DNA from: Paratrimastix pyriformis
Taxonomy: Eukaryota; Preaxostyla; Paratrimastigidae
DNA length: 64,000 bases
Reading direction: 5' to 3'
Assembly: GCA_027972325.1 (NCBI GenBank)
Contig: JAPMOS010000013.1
Coordinates: 633,501-697,500 of the forward strand
Under the pieces are notes generated by a model. The model saw nothing but the letters and a program-made list of their open reading frames with translations. It was not told the origin of the DNA and did not search any database. Both the position numbers and the translations under genes were made by a program. Below, piece after piece: positions 46,570 to 58,745 of the stretch. Position 1 is the first letter of the stretch; every line of letters starts with the position of its first letter.

Positions 46570-48247
46570 TCAGTCGGACGCCGGGGCGGCGACCGGGGGC
46601 TGCGGGACGGCCAGCGGGGAGGGCGAGGCAGCCAGCGGGGAGGGCGAGGCGGCCAGCGGGGAGGGCGAGGCTGCGGGGTGGCCCGTGGGGGCGAGGCGGA
46701 AGAGGGCCCGCATGGAGAGGTGGTCCGAGGGGAAGCCCTCGCTGGGCAGGGCCGTCTGGGCCCGCAGGGCGGCCTCGGGGGGCAGGTCCAGCACGGCGAC
46801 GGGCTCCAGGTGGGCCGAGCAGGGGTCGAAGACCAGCCCCGCCATCGCCCGCCGCCAGTCGGGCGGCACAGGCCGCGGCCGGCTGTAGAAGATGTAGTCC
46901 AGCGTCTGTGCGCAGATGTGGGGAGATGGGGCAGGGGCACGCGAGGAGGGGAGGGGCACGTGAGGAGGGGAGGGGCACGTGAGGAGGGGAGGGGCACGCG
47001 AGGAGGGCAGGGCAGGGGGCGGTGGAGGGCGAACCCCGTTGAATTCGGCCACGAAGTTGGTGTACGGGGGCTCCCGGCCGAGAACCTCCCGGTAGGCACT
47101 GCGGAGGGGCAGCCCCACCGGGCGGAACTCGGCCCCCGGGACGGCTGGCGGCGGGTAGTAGGGCAGCAGGGCGGCCGCGTCGCCCTGGGTCGTCAGCAGC
47201 CCGTAGGCGGGCAGGGTGGGCAGGGTGTTGGTGTCCCCGCAGATGACCGTGCCCACGTCCAGGAAGCACGGCCGGGCCGGGGCGGCCGGGGCGGCCGCGT
47301 GGAGGCGGCCCATGACCTCGGCCCGGAGGCAGTTCATCCCCCAGGCCAGATAGCGGGCCTGCTCGACCTTCACGTCGGGGCACTTCGGGTCCCACTGTTC
47401 CAAGCCCGCCCGCCAGCGCCCAGAAGGCCGATTAGAACGAGCCGCCCCGAAGAGCGGGAAGGGGGAAGGGGAGGGGGAGCAGACGTAGAGGTGGGTGTTG
47501 CCCAGGAAGAGCAGCCGCTTGGGTTCATCGCCTGCTGCCGGGGCGGCCACCGGAGCGAAGTGGAAGCGCTGCAGGGCCGCGTGGGTGGCGGCCGTGGGGC
47601 GGGGAAGCTCGGACTCGCAGGCCGGGGGCGGGGTGGCCCGGGGGGCGCACGCCTGGGCAGGTCCGACCCACTCGAGGCAGGCCAGCTGGCCAATGTTGTT
47701 CCGCAGGTAGTCCCAGAAGTGCTCGCTCTCCCGCCCCACGGGAAAGTCTTTCCGAGAGCGCGGGATGGCGTTGTACTCGAGGGTCCCGTGGGCCACCGGG
47801 CGGAAGCTGCGGTGCGGTGCGGCCCGTCAGCAGCGGCCGGCGGGCAGCGGGCAGACCGGGAGCGCCGGTAAAAGATGGCACAGCCATCGGTTTTACTTCC
47901 AGTGCGCTTGGAGTAAATCCCAGCCCACTCCGGGCTCAATGCCTTCGAGAGTTGCTCAAAGAAATCTAACTGGGATGAGGATGCAACATAAATGTGCGCA
48001 TGTTCATGTTGCGGTCGACCTCCTGGAGAAGGAAAATATCTGAGCTTTGAGAGTATAGTTCTTCCACAAGGAGAGTGAATCGAGAGCTGAAGTCAAGCGA
48101 TTGAGGAGAACAGTACGGGAAAAAACTGGAATCAATATAACAATGGGCCAATACGTTGTATGTTGTCACACTCAGCGAGGCCGAAGCTGCCTCTTCGCCG
48201 TCACGGAAGGCCCAAGAGCGCTGAAAGATGGGTTTGGTGTCCGCCAT
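46570..48247 (-). CDS. CCR4/Angel/PDE12-type EEP nuclease, 5 exons
   Basis: Exons on - strand 48247-48020, 47969-47857, 47806-47485, 47394-47035 and 46905-46570 yield 452 residues. The exonuclease-endonuclease-phosphatase fold is complete: TTYNVLAHC (catalytic Asn), IFLLQELD (metal-binding Glu, split by an intron), GCAIFYR, FLGNTHLYWDP (catalytic His), VICGDTNTLP (Asp/Asn), TLDYIFYS and GFPSDHLSM (final Asp-His). The first strand pair and the PCDHL-like ending place it with CCR4-family 3'-5' poly(A) ribonucleases or 2',5'-phosphodiesterase 12. It has no Leu-rich repeats as in CCR4, so Angel/PDE12-like fits better. The C-terminus has (AASPSPL)n repeats. Confidence 0.88.
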
Positions 48248-48487
48248 AAATTAACGGGCGGCTAGAACACGGGAGATTCTGCTCTGTCCGTTGTTCCGAC
48301 CGTCCCTCGCCCCCTGGCATAGAAACCAAAAAACACGGCCAACTGCCGCACACGAAACAGAACAACCAGAAGGAACATGGATACCAGCCGCCGCCAAAGA
48401 GAAGCCACGCTGCGGGGCCGTTGGTCTCAGCAACCACCTTGGAGTACCGGACACCCACCCCTTCAGCGGACACCCCAGATGTTGGCC
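48248..48487. promoter_or_regulatory. Intergenic region upstream of EEP nuclease
   Basis: About 240 bp between the SDR stop and the EEP nuclease start, both on the - strand. No specific element recognised. Confidence 0.4.
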
Positions 48488-49784
48488 TCACTCGTCGAGG
48501 GCGGTGGCTTGGGCGAGCTGCGACCAAATCGTGGCGCCCACCTTGGGGTCGGCGCATTCGTCCTTGACGGGTTTGGGCACCCAGATGTGCCAATAGCCCG
48601 AAGGGTGGGCGTCGCTGGGCTGGTCGAGGCGTGGGTCCGTGGCCAGGGCAACGACCGGCAGGCACGAGGTGGCGGGGCTCTTGAAGAAAGCCTGGCGCAG
48701 GAGGGGAAAGCAGAGGGAAACAGAGGGCGTCATGGGGCTGCCCGTGAGGACGAAGCGGGCAGACCTTCATGAGGGGCCCCAGAACGGCGCCGATCCAGAG
48801 GGGCACGTCACGGGCGATGTTGGTGGCCATGGCCCCGGGGCACAGCGAGAAGCAGAGCGGCCCCTTGGCGGCGGGCGCGGGGGAGGCGAGCGGCCCGGGG
48901 GAGGCGAGCCGGCGGCGGAATTCCTGGTACCAGGCGACCAGCACCGACTTGGTGAAGCTGTAGTTTTTGGTGGCCTGGGCCATCCCGAAGGGGCGCGCCT
49001 CGAGGATGCGGTCCGTGTGGGCCGCGAGGGAGACCCCGAACCGGTGCGCCTCCGAGGCCACGGCCACCACCCGGGCCGCCTTCCCGTCCGCACAGCCGGC
49101 CAGCAGGCCCGCCCGGAGGAACAAGTTGGCCAGCAGGAAGTGGCCCGCCACCAGGCCCAGGGAGCGCTCCATGGGGGCGCCCGAGGGCGTGTGGAAGAAG
49201 CGGGCCTCCTTGGGGCAGGCGCCGGCATTCAGGATGACGATCGCCAGCGGGGTCCCGCGAGCGGCCAGGGCCCGCGCCTGGGCCTTGACCATGGTGAAGT
49301 TGGTCAGGTCGAGGGCCAGGAGTTCGGCCGTGCCGCACTGGTCGGCGGGGCAGCCCCACCGCCGGCCCATCCGGGCGACCAACTTCTGGGCCCCCGTCTC
49401 AATCCGGTTCTTCACAAGGGCTACAGGTCGACCGAAGACGTGCCGGTGGGGAGGCGGTCAGGGGTACAGGATGGTGATGGCACGATAACGATCCATGCAC
49501 AGACCGGGAGGAATTTCCCAGGGGGGGGAGAATGGGTTGCATGCAGCAATGGTATGAGCGCCAAGGGCGCATAAATGAACTGCTGTTGCATAACCCAGCC
49601 CACTGTTTGCGCCAGTGACAAGCACGGTTTTCCCCTTCAGCGAAGTGAAACCGGGGGGCAGGAGTTGGGCTGTCTTGTTGGAGGATCGACTCAACAGAGT
49701 GGCCCAATAGCCTCGAGGAACAAGCCAAAAAACGGAACACAATAAAATCAAGAGCCCCAGAGAAACACCCAATACAAGGGCCAT
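48488..49784 (-). CDS. Membrane-anchored short-chain dehydrogenase/reductase, 3 exons
   Basis: Exons on - strand 49784-49505, 49420-48765 and 48691-48488 encode 379 residues. An N-terminal hydrophobic anchor (VLGVSLGLLILLCSVFWLV) is followed by the classical SDR Rossmann motif TVLVTGANSGLG, then LDLTNF, VILNAGAC, the active-site YSFTK (Tyr and Lys) and a CPGAMATNI loop. The order matches retinol-dehydrogenase/WWOX-like NADP-dependent enzymes of the ER membrane. The usual active-site Ser lies in AVASEAHRF. A Pro-rich insert after ACN (PFSPPWEIPP) spans the first intron and replaces the normal alpha-C basic residue, so cofactor preference is unclear. The start is 85 bp from the divergent Cys-rich gene. 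Confidence 0.88.
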
Positions 49785-49869
49785 TTTCAAACCGGACTTT
49801 TTTCAGGCGAAGACAGCCCTCTATACCGCGGAGGAAGTCAATATCTTTTTTCCGAGCGCTTGCACAGAA

Positions 49870-51209
49870 ATGCTCGCGCTCTTCCTTCTTTTTTCGGTTG
49901 CTTTGGGTGCTCTAGAGTGCCCGGCCAACCTCTATGCCTGCTCACAATTGAATCGATGCATGCTCTCCCAAGCAGATTGCGAATATGGCGTCTCTCGGTG
50001 TTCTGGTGAGACCCGTCTGCAATGCTCGAGACTTGTTTTCATTTTTTTTTCGGTTATTTTTCGACCGATTTTTCCGGTATTTTTTTGTGCTCCTGCAGCA
50101 TTCTGGTGCAATGCAGCCAAAGGCTGTGCTGCTGGGCCTGGATATTGTTGCGACGAGGGTTATCGCTATTGTCCCAATGGCCAATGCGTTTTGATCACGG
50201 AGAAGTGCCCCGCCGATGAAATCGGCCATTGCCCTGCCAACCAAAACCAATTCCATTGTCTCAATGGTCATCCGCTCCGAGATGGATCCTGTGTCTGATT
50301 TTCCCCCATTTTTCCGCTGGCAGGAACCTGCGCTACTTGCCCTGAAGACTGCCGGATCACCAAATGCCCCGCCAATGGTCCGTCGGTCGTGCCTCCGTCT
50401 GTTCTGGGGCTGTGCTAACGGGGGTCGTGACGGTGCGGTCGCAGCGCCCTACCAGTGCCCCGACTACAGCTGCGCAGCCTCGCTGGAGAAATGCCCCTGC
50501 CCGGCGGGCCTGATTCGGTGCCCGTACTTCCCCATGGAGTGCCACATCAACGAGCTCTGCCCCGCCAAGTACTCCCACTGCCCCTTCTACAAGCCCAACC
50601 GCTGTGCCAACGGTCCGTCCGCCGCCCCTAGGGCCCCCTCGTGCGTGGCGCGGGCGGGGATGGGCTGGCCTGCTCCCCTGGATGAGCCACGTGCCAGGAA
50701 GCATCTGACGAGCCGCCCGACCTCTGCCCCGCCACCCCATCCCCGTCGCTCGTCATCCCCCTGTCGCCCGTCCTGCCAGGCGTCTGCGTTGCCCGGACGG
50801 CCTCCTGCCCGGCCGACACGACGGGCCACTGCGGTGCCAATGAGCAGCTCTGCCCGAGCGGCCAGGGCCCCGATGGGACCACGGTCACGGGCGGCTGCAC
50901 CCCCATCACAGGCGTCGACGGCACCTGCCAGTACGTCAATGGTCCGGCCCCGGGACCAGGCCCAGCCTCCGCCCGCCGTCCTCCAGCCCTGCCCCCCATG
51001 CCCCTTGCAACGGCTCGCTCACCCGAGTGCGCATGCCCATGAATGCCCATCTCCATGCCCATCTCCATGCCCATCTCCATGCCCATCTCCATGCCCATCT
51101 CCATGCCCATCTCCATGCCCATCTCCATGCCCATCTCCATGCCCATCTCCATGCCCATCTCCATGCCCATCTCCATGCCCATCTCCATGCCCATCTCCAT
51201 GCCCATCTC

Positions 51210-51241
<32 letters not shown>

Positions 51242-51838
51242 CCATCCGCATCCGCATCGCTTGCCGGGTTTGGCGTCTGGCCGGGCAGAGTGCCCTCGGC
51301 CAAGCCCATCCTGTGCCCCACCGGGCAGTGCGTCCGAGTGGCAGTTCTGCCCGCCCCCACCGACTGCGTCGACTCGCGGCTGCCCTACCGCTGCGAGGGC
51401 GGCCTCTGCGTCTCCTCCACCAGCGCCTGCCCGCCCCCCTCCGACCCCACCGTCCGTCCGCCGCATCCCACCCACCCCACCCCATCCCATCCTATCCCAT
51501 CCTATCCACCCGCTTCCCCCCACCCATCTATACCACCCACGGGCCACCCACGGGGCTGCATGGCGGCCTGCAGGGTGTCTGCCCCACCGAGGCGCCCTAC
51601 CTGTGCACCAACGGGCTCTGCGTCGAGTACGAGTTCCTCTGCCCGGCCCTGTACAACTGCAGCTGCACCACCCCCGTCCGGTCCGTCCGGCCTGCCCCCA
51701 ATCATCCACGACGGGGCGCGCGATCCGGTGCTGGGGCGGCCCTTCTGCAGCGGCTCACGGCTAGTGGCTGGTGCTGGCGGGGTGCGGTGGTGCGGGTCCT
51801 GGTGGGGCCGGCTGCTGCTGCTGGCTGCTGCTGACTGG

Positions 51839-51895
<57 letters not shown>

Positions 51896-54800
51896 CTGCT
51901 CTGGCTGCTGCTGGCTGCTCTGGCTGCTCTGGCTGCTCTGGCTGCTCTGGCTGCTGCTGCTGCTGGCGGGCAGCACGTCGAGCGGGGTGTGCAAGGTGGA
52001 CGACGGCTCGGCCGACGACTCGGGCTCGGCCTGCCCCGCCGGCTGGTCCCGCTGTGCCGTCAACGGCGCCTGCGTCGCAAACGTCACCTCGTGCCCGTCC
52101 GTCCCGCCACCCTGCCCCCGCCACCCTGCCCCCGCCACCCTGCCCCCGCCACCCCTGCCCCCGCCACCCTGCCCCCGCCACCCTGCCCCCGCCACCCTGC
52201 CCCCGCCACCCTGCCCCCGCCACCCTGCCCCATCCGCCCGATCAGGGGCCACATCTGACCTGTCCGCATGGGGCGCCGCGGCCGTGGGGGGTTGTGTGAC
52301 GGCCGGGTGGGCCCTGCAGCAACGCGGCCGGGTGCCCGCTGAGCGCACCATACCGGTGCCCGTGCGGCCAGTGCGTGACGGCCGGGGGCACCTGCCCGCC
52401 CTGCATCGGGGGCAACGGGTGCAACTCGACCCACCCCTGGCGCTGCTCGTGGGGCAACTGCGTGGCCGACCCGTCCACCTGCCCCGCCTGGAACTACTGC
52501 CCCCAGTCGGCCCCCAAGCGGTGCGCCGACGGGTCCTGCGTCCTGAACAACGTCACCTGCCCCGCCACCCTCTGCGGGGCCGTCACATGCGTCACCGGCC
52601 AGTGCGTCACCGACCGGTCCGCCCCCCCTCCTCCTCCTCTCCTCCTCCTCTCCTCCTCCTCCACCACCTTCACCAGCGCCCTGCTCCTGCTTCTGCTTCT
52701 GCTTCTGCTTCTGCTTCTGCTTCTGCTTGCCGTGGGCTGGCGCTCATCCGGTTTCTCGTGGGGTGGGGCGGGGCGGGCAGGTCGCAGTGCGTCGACTGCA
52801 CGGGCTGCTCGGGGACGGCCCGGGCTCGGTGCCCCGACGGGAGCTGCGTCAGCGACTACTCCCAGTGCGCCCTGACCATCATCTGTCCGCGCCCCTCCCC
52901 TGGCCTCGGGGCCCCCCCTCGCCCCTTTGGCCGCGCCCTGCCTCACGGCTCAGGCCCTGGTGGGGGCTGGTGTGCGAGCAGGCCCCGAGGGGTGGACCCT
53001 GTGCGGGAACGGCGAGTGCGCCCGGACCTCGGCCGCCTGCGGGCCCACCTACCCCTGCGCCGGGGTGCGGTGCCCCAACAAGAAGTGCGCATCCTCGCTG
53101 GACCAGTGCCAGGACGTGTGCCCCGCCTCGGCCCCCGTCATGTCCGCCCTCGCCCCTCGCCCCTCGCCCCTCGCCCCTCGCCCCTCGCCCCTCGCCCCTC
53201 GCCCCTCGCCCCTCGCCCCTCGCCCTCGCCCCTCGCCCTCGCCCCTCGCCCCTCGCCCTCGCCCTCGCCCTCCCACCCGCTCCCCACCCGCTCCCCCACC
53301 CGCTCCCCACCCGCTCCCCACCCGCTCCCCCACCCGCTCCCCCTACCCGCTCCCCACCGCTCCCCCCACCCGCTCCCCACCCGCTCCCCCCACCCGCCAC
53401 CCGCTCCCCACCCGCTCCCCCACCCGCTCCCCGGCGGCCCGGCTGACGGGTGCTCTCGATGGCGGTTGGGGCTGTATGGGCGGGCGGGCGGGCGGGCGGG
53501 CGGGCGGGCGGGCGCGGGCGGGCGGGCGGCAGGTGCGAGAACCGGGCCTGCGTCATCGACGTGGCCAACTGCTCGTCGACCCTCGTCTCGGGTTACTGCG
53601 GTGCCGGCCGCTACGCCGGTGGTGGTGGCGGTCCGTCAGCCATCCCCCAGCCCCCAGCCCAGCCCAGCCCCCTCCCATCACTCAGCCCTCACCCCTTCCG
53701 TCCCTCAGCCATCCGCCGCCTTACCTATCAGCCTTCCCTGCCCCGTCCCTATGCCGCCCCGTCCTATGCCGCCCCGTCCTATGCCGCCCCGTCCCTATGC
53801 CGCCCGTCCCTATGCCGCCCCGTCCCTATGCCGCCCCGTCCCTATGCCGCCCCGTCCCTATGCCGCCCCGTCCCTATGCCATCACTCATCGCCCATCACT
53901 CATCGCCCATCACTCATCGCCCATCGCCCATCACTCATCGCCCATCACTCATCGCCCATCACTCATCGCCCATCACTCATCGCCCATCACTCATCGCCCA
54001 TCACTCATCGCCCATCGCCCATCGGCTCCGCTCTGCCTGCGCAGGGTGGGGCGGGTCCGGCTCGGGGTGGAGCCTCTGCCCGGCCAACGCCTCGTACGTC
54101 TGCTTCGACGGCCTCTGCGCCCGCAGCCCCAGGAATGCTCCGCCGGCCTGGCCGACTGCGCCGAGCCCAACCCCACCGCTGCGCCGACGGCCGCTGCGTC
54201 GCCGACTCGAGCGTCCGCCCTCCGCCGCCCGCCCGCCCCCCCCCCCCCCCCCCACCCCTGCACCGCCACCTGTTGGCTGGCTGCTCACCGGGGGCGCGGC
54301 GCGGCCGTTCGCCATCATGGGCCGGGGCTGTGCAGGGCTGCCCCCTGGGGAGCGGCTGCCCGGCCGAGTACCCGCGCCGCTGCTGGGACGGCAGCTGCAT
54401 CGCCCTCAACGTCCGCACCCCGCACCCACGCCCTGGCCCTTGGCCCTGGCCCTGGCCCTGGCCCACGCACCTCGGCCCCCCATCATCACCGGGCCTCCCG
54501 TCATCGCCCTCGCTCATTCCTCTCCTCCCGGACGGGCCATCATCGTGTTGTGCGCGAGCAGGCCAGCTGCACGGCCGAGGTCAACTGCACCCGTGCGGGC
54601 GAGGTGCACTGCCCCGACGGCAAGTGCTACCCGGCCGGCCAGTGCCCCGCCTACAACGGCTGCCCGGCCTCGCACCCCATCCTGTGCCCCGACGGCACCT
54701 GCGGGGCCGAGGAGGAGGACTGCATGACCCACTGCCTGGGCGGTCTCTACCACTGCGCCGGTCCGCACCCGCACCCGCCTCTCCCCCGTGCCCTCGGTCC

Positions 54801-56308
54801 CGCCTCTCCCCGTGCCCTCGGTCCCGCCTCTCCCCGTGCCCTCGGTCCCGCCTCTCCCCGTGCCCTCGGTCCCGCCTCTCCCCGTGCCCTCGGTCCCGCC
54901 TCTCCCCCGTGCCCTCGGTCGCTCCTCGGGCCGCTGCCTCCTGGATGGCATCTCATCTGGCCGGTGTTCCTGGATGGCATCTCATCTGTCATCTGGCCGG
55001 TGTTCCTGGATGGCATCTCATTTGTCATCTGGCCTGTGACATCTCATCTGGCCGGGGCTGGCGGGCTGGCGGGTCCGCAGACGGCCGGTGTGAGGCCAAC
55101 TTCACGGCCTGCGGGACGACCGCCAACGCGGCCAAGCCGGGCTGCCTGCGGTTCACCCAGACCACCAGCGGGGCCCGGATGGCCATCCCCAACGCGGCCG
55201 GCGACCAGACCATCGGCGTCGCCGTCGCCCCCGCTTACGCCATCATGAAACGTCTGCCCCCCGCCCTCTGCACACCATCCCATCGCCCTCGGCACCCCAT
55301 CCCATCGCCCTCGGCACCCCATCCCGTCGCCCTCGGCACCCCATCCCGTCGCCCTCGGCACCCCATCCCGTCGCCCTCGGCACCCCATCCCGTCGCCCTC
55401 GGCACCCCATCCCATCGCCCTCGGCACCCCCTCGCCCTGCCCGCCGGCTCACGGGCCGGGTCCGCCTGTTGGCTGCTGGGGGGCGGGGCCGGTGCCGGTG
55501 CCGGTGCAGCGACGAACCCCGTGCAGACGCCGCCCATCCGGATCTGCTCGGTGGCGGACAGCTTCGTGCGCAACTACACGGCCCTGACCGACTACATGGT
55601 GGCGCCCCTGCTGCAGATCACCACCGACCCGGCCATCACGGTGCCCTTCCCCCGCCAGCAGGCCATGACCATCTCCCTCAAGCCCACCGTCGCCATCGCC
55701 ATCGCCACCGCCACCGCCACCGCCCGCCGCAACGGGATCTCGGACTACTGCCTGGCCGTCATCGACGCCCTCACCCGCAACATCACCTGCGTCTCCGACG
55801 CCGTCCGTCCCCCCGCGCCCCTGCCCCTCTGCCCCTCTGCCCCTCTGCCCCTCTGCCCCTCTGCCCCTCTGCCCCTCTGCCCCTCTGCCCCTCTGCCCCT
55901 CTGCCCCTCTGCCCCTCTGCCCCTCTGCCCCTCTGCCCGTCAGCCGCTGACCCTTTCCACCATTGCTCACTCTGCTCCTCCGTGTGCTCTGGTCGGGCGG
56001 ATGGGCGGCGGTCGGTCGGTGTGCTGCTGGGGCCGCAGCGGCTGACGACGGACAGCACGGGGGCGGTTCTGCTGCAGGGCAGCATCAGCTCGCTGACGGC
56101 CGACCAGTCGGTGTTCACCTTCATCAAGCGGGCCCAGGCCGGGGCCCACTGCGCCGGCACCAGCCCCACCACATGCAGCGACGGCTCCTGCGCGGCCTAC
56201 GTGCAGCAGTGCCTGCCGCCCTCCACCCCCGGGGCCGGCCTGGCCCTGCGGCCCGCCCTGGCCGGTATCCTGGCCGCGGCGGCCCTGGGGGCGGCCCTCC
56301 TCCTGTAG
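49870..56308 (+). CDS. Large Cys-rich surface protein with signal peptide and GPI-type C-terminus, many exons
   Basis: Starts MLALFLLFSVALGALECP, a clear signal peptide. First exons 49870-50005 and about 50099-50296 encode CPANLYACSQLNRCM and YCPNGQCVLITEKCP. Further exons repeat a module of the form RCxDGxCVxxxxxC: for example RCADGSCVLNNVTCP near 52520, RCPDGSCVSDYSQC near 52830, LCPDGTCGAEEEDC near 54680 and TCSDGSCAAYVQQC near 56170. The last exon ends PSTPGAGLALRP then a hydrophobic tail of about 17 residues and stop, as in GPI-anchor signals. I do not recognise a named family. The spacing recalls EGF/LDL-receptor-A-like repeats but does not fit either. A cell-surface role is inferred. 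Its introns have the heaviest repeat load of the window (51.0, 51.8, 53.2, 53.9, 54.8, 55.3 and 55.8 kb). Confidence 0.7.
51030..51240. repeat. 12-bp minisatellite (ATGCCCATCTCC)n in the Cys-rich gene
   Basis: About fifteen perfect units, then ATGCCC repeats, inside an intron. Confidence 0.95.
51836..51962. repeat. (CTG)n trinucleotide and GGCTGCTCT repeats
   Basis: About twenty CTG units followed by CTG/GGCTGCTCT variants, up to the 3' splice site region of the next Cys-rich exon. Confidence 0.93.
53140..53440. repeat. (GCCCCTC)n and (CACCCGCTCCC)n arrays
   Basis: Two adjacent repeat families within one intron of the Cys-rich gene: about fifteen heptamers then about fourteen decamer/undecamer units. 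Confidence 0.88.
53740..54022. repeat. CCGCCCCGTCCCTATG and CATCACTCATCGCC arrays
   Basis: About eight 15-17 bp units followed by about ten 14-bp units in one intron of the Cys-rich gene. Confidence 0.9.
54780..55048. repeat. 23-bp and GATGGCATCTCAT minisatellites
   Basis: Six units of CCTCTCCCCGTGCCCTCGGT type, then three imperfect units containing TGGATGGCATCTCAT, in an intron of the Cys-rich gene. Confidence 0.9.
55262..55432. repeat. 21-bp minisatellite (CACCCCATCCCGTCGCCCTCGG)
   Basis: Seven to eight near-identical units differing only by CCCATCG versus CCCGTCG, in an intron of the Cys-rich gene. Confidence 0.92.
55818..55940. repeat. (GCCCCTCT)n array
   Basis: About fourteen perfect octamers in the penultimate intron of the Cys-rich gene. 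Confidence 0.95.
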
Positions 56309-56980
56309 GCGCCCCCCGCATGCGCCCCCTGCCCCCGCCCTCGCGGGCGGGCAATAACGTGATACTGCTCAGCGATTCTTGTTGGCTCGTCTTCTCGGCG
56401 CCCCGCCCCGCCCCGCCCTCCGCTCGGATTGTCGGCTCTGCGGAGGCCCCGGGGCTGCTCCTCGCTCCCTCTTCGGTGGTATGTGGGTGCTATGTGGGTG
56501 CCGTGCCGGTTGGTGCTATGTGGGTGCCGTGTACATGCTGCTGTTGGCTGGGGGCGCGGGGACGGCATGGTGCGCGCCTTCGGGCCGGGCGGACCCGGAG
56601 GGCCATGCGCGACCCTCGCCGCCCTCATTTGCGATGATTGTACCATTGTACCATTGGCTGCGGTGGCCGCCTCCTCCTCGCCTTCTCCCTCCCCCGCGGC
56701 TCCTGCCCCGGCCCCAACTTCGCCCCACCGCCTCCACCCCGCCTCCACCCCGTCCGGGACATGGTCCTCAGGGCCGTTGGCTTTCTCCCCCGCTCCCTCC
56801 GCTCCTCCGCCTGGCGGCCTCTGCATCTTCTCGTTGGTTGGGTTGGGTTGGGTTTGTTGGGTTTGTTGGGTTTTGTTTGCGATCGGGAACAACACATGGG
56901 CTCGGGAACAACCACAGCGCCAATGCCGCTTGGCCCTCGATCGGGGGGGGGGGGGGGGGGGAGGGGGGGTCCGTCCGGTG
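56309..56980. other. Convergent 3'-3' intergenic region
   Basis: About 670 bp between the Cys-rich (+) and HAUS2-like (-) stops. Contains a GCTATGTGGGTGCC repeat (about 56472-56535), GGGTTG/GGGTTTGTT repeats (56835-56875) and a poly-G run (56944-56961). No gene recognised. Confidence 0.5.
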
Positions 56981-58745
56981 CTACCAGAGCGGGTCCCCTG
57001 GAGGCGCCTGGTCCCCGTCGGGTGGCAGCCCGCGGTCGGCCGAGGCGGGGCTGGCGGGGCTGGCGGGGCTGATGGGATCCTGGGCGAGGTCCGGCCCCAG
57101 CTCGGCCCCCAGCAGCGCGTCCCCCGGCCCCCGGCCCGCCAGCCCCACGGGGGCCTCGCCGAACGGCCGGCCGTCATCATCGTCGTTGTCCATGTCGGGG
57201 GGGCGGGGGGGGTCGCCCCGTGGCGCCCTGGCGGGCAGGGCGAGCCGATCCGAGGGTAGCCCCCAGGGGAGGGCAGCCCGGGAAGGCAGCTCGCTGGCCC
57301 CCTCGCCCTCGCCCTCGCCCACGTCCTCCTCGTCGGACGGCCACGGGCCCGGGGCTGCGGCAGCACCCGAGGCCGGCCATCCCCCGTCCCGGCCCCAGGC
57401 TCCTCGGCCTCGGCTGGGCAGCGGCGCCCCCGCATCCTCGGCATCATCATCACCGTCACCATCATCGTGATCGCCGTCCTCCCCCCGTCCGCCCGAGGCC
57501 GCCGTCGGGGAGCCGGGCGGGGGGTGGGGGGCCAGGGCCCGGGCCGTGTCGGGGTCGGCCAGCCGGGCGAAGGCGCCGAAGCAGAGGCCCCCCGTGCGGA
57601 GGCTCTCGGCCAACTGGTGCAGCTGGGCCCCCGCGGCCCCCACCCGATCCAGCGAGTCGCTCTGCCCATCGCCCACAAGCCGCCCCCATGCCCATGTCCA
57701 TGCCCCCCATGCCCATGCCCACGGCCCCCATGCCCATGTCCATGTCCCCCATGCCCATGTCCATGTCCCCCATGCCCATGTCCATGCCCCCCATGGCCCA
57801 CGCCCACGGCCCCGATGAGACAAGAGCGCCGAGGAAGGGCGGCGACCAGGAAGGGCAGAGCGGCAGCGCCTGGGGCGAGCGGGCGGCGGACGGACGAGGC
57901 CCGAGGGGCCGATGCCGAATGCGGCTGCCCAGGCCAGGTCGGCCCGATGCCGGTCGGCCTTGGCCACCAGGTGCGGCATCTGCTTGAGCAGCCGGGCGAA
58001 CCCACTACCCGAGTGGTGGTGTGAGTGGGGAGGGTGAATGCCAGGGTGAATGCCAGGGTGACGGTGACAGGAACTGAGGGATGGCGAGGAGATCTCTGTG
58101 CGTGCGGTGGAGTGTCGTGGTGGTGGTGTAGGTGAGAGGACGTCTGGCAATGAGGGTGGGGTGTGGTAGGAACTGAGGGGACGGCGAGAAGGTCATTGCG
58201 CGGGGAGGTCCCAGGGCAGTCGGACCGTCGGCGGGCAGGAAGATGAAGGAGGCGAGTACCCCAGGGACGATGCGGGGGCGCGATGGGGGCGGGCGGGGCG
58301 GACCTCTGGCAGGCGGCATCGACGGAGATCCAGTCGCCAGAGAAGGGCTGCTGCATGCGGGAGCAGAGCCGGTCCCGGTGCTGGGCGACGGTCCGCAGGT
58401 GCTCCGTCAGCCCCCGCGCCACCTCGTGCTTCCGCTCTGCGGCCGCTCACGGGAGCAGAAGTAGACCAGTGAAGATTTCTGGATTTGAGGCCGCAAAGCA
58501 CAAACCCAACTCCGCTACGTGGGTCATGTCGCATGTGGCGGCGTCGATCTCCCGGAGTTTCAGCTCGACACTCGACTTCCGATTGGCAATGTCTATCTCA
58601 GTCAATTTCTCCAGAGTCGCGAGAATATCGGCCGAAGGAACACGTGAATCTACAGGAGTCTCGGGGTTCTGCAGAGCCAAACTGATCGATTTTGAGGGCG
58701 ACGGTCGACAGACATATCCTCTCGCACGGGCAGATCGGAGCGCAT
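56981..58745 (-). CDS. HAUS augmin-like complex subunit 2 candidate, 5 exons
   Basis: Exons on - strand 58745-58710, 58668-58467, 58436-58304, 58004-57896 and 57661-56981 give 386 residues in consistent phase. The first ~170 residues are helical: ILATLEKLTEIDIANRKSSVELKLREID, EHLRTVAQHRDRLCSRMQQPF, ISVDAACQSGFARLLKQMPHLVAKADRH. The pattern of a charged helix, then HRxxLxxRLxxP, then a short AxxxxF segment and another helix parallels human HAUS2 (KRSLRQRLLKPMC...AVYHRYMVHLLE). Augmin recruits gamma-tubulin for microtubule branching. The C-terminal 200 residues are a Pro/Gly/Asp-rich disordered extension absent from human HAUS2. The start follows the shared GTCGACC-type first intron. Assignment is from helix pattern only, so another coiled-coil protein remains possible. 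Confidence 0.55.
57680..57802. repeat. (CCCATGTCCATG)n intronic array
   Basis: About eight imperfect 12-18 bp units in the HAUS2-like intron 57662-57895. Confidence 0.9.

Noticed and set aside
51019-51370. Asp-Gly-His or Met-Pro-Ile-Ser repeat proteins
   Set aside because: Translations of the 12-bp intronic minisatellite; they do not connect the flanking Cys-rich modules.
56830-56880. GGGTTG/GGGTTTG repeats as an interstitial telomere
   Set aside because: Too short and irregular; unit length varies and the tract lies in a 3' UTR between two ordinary genes.
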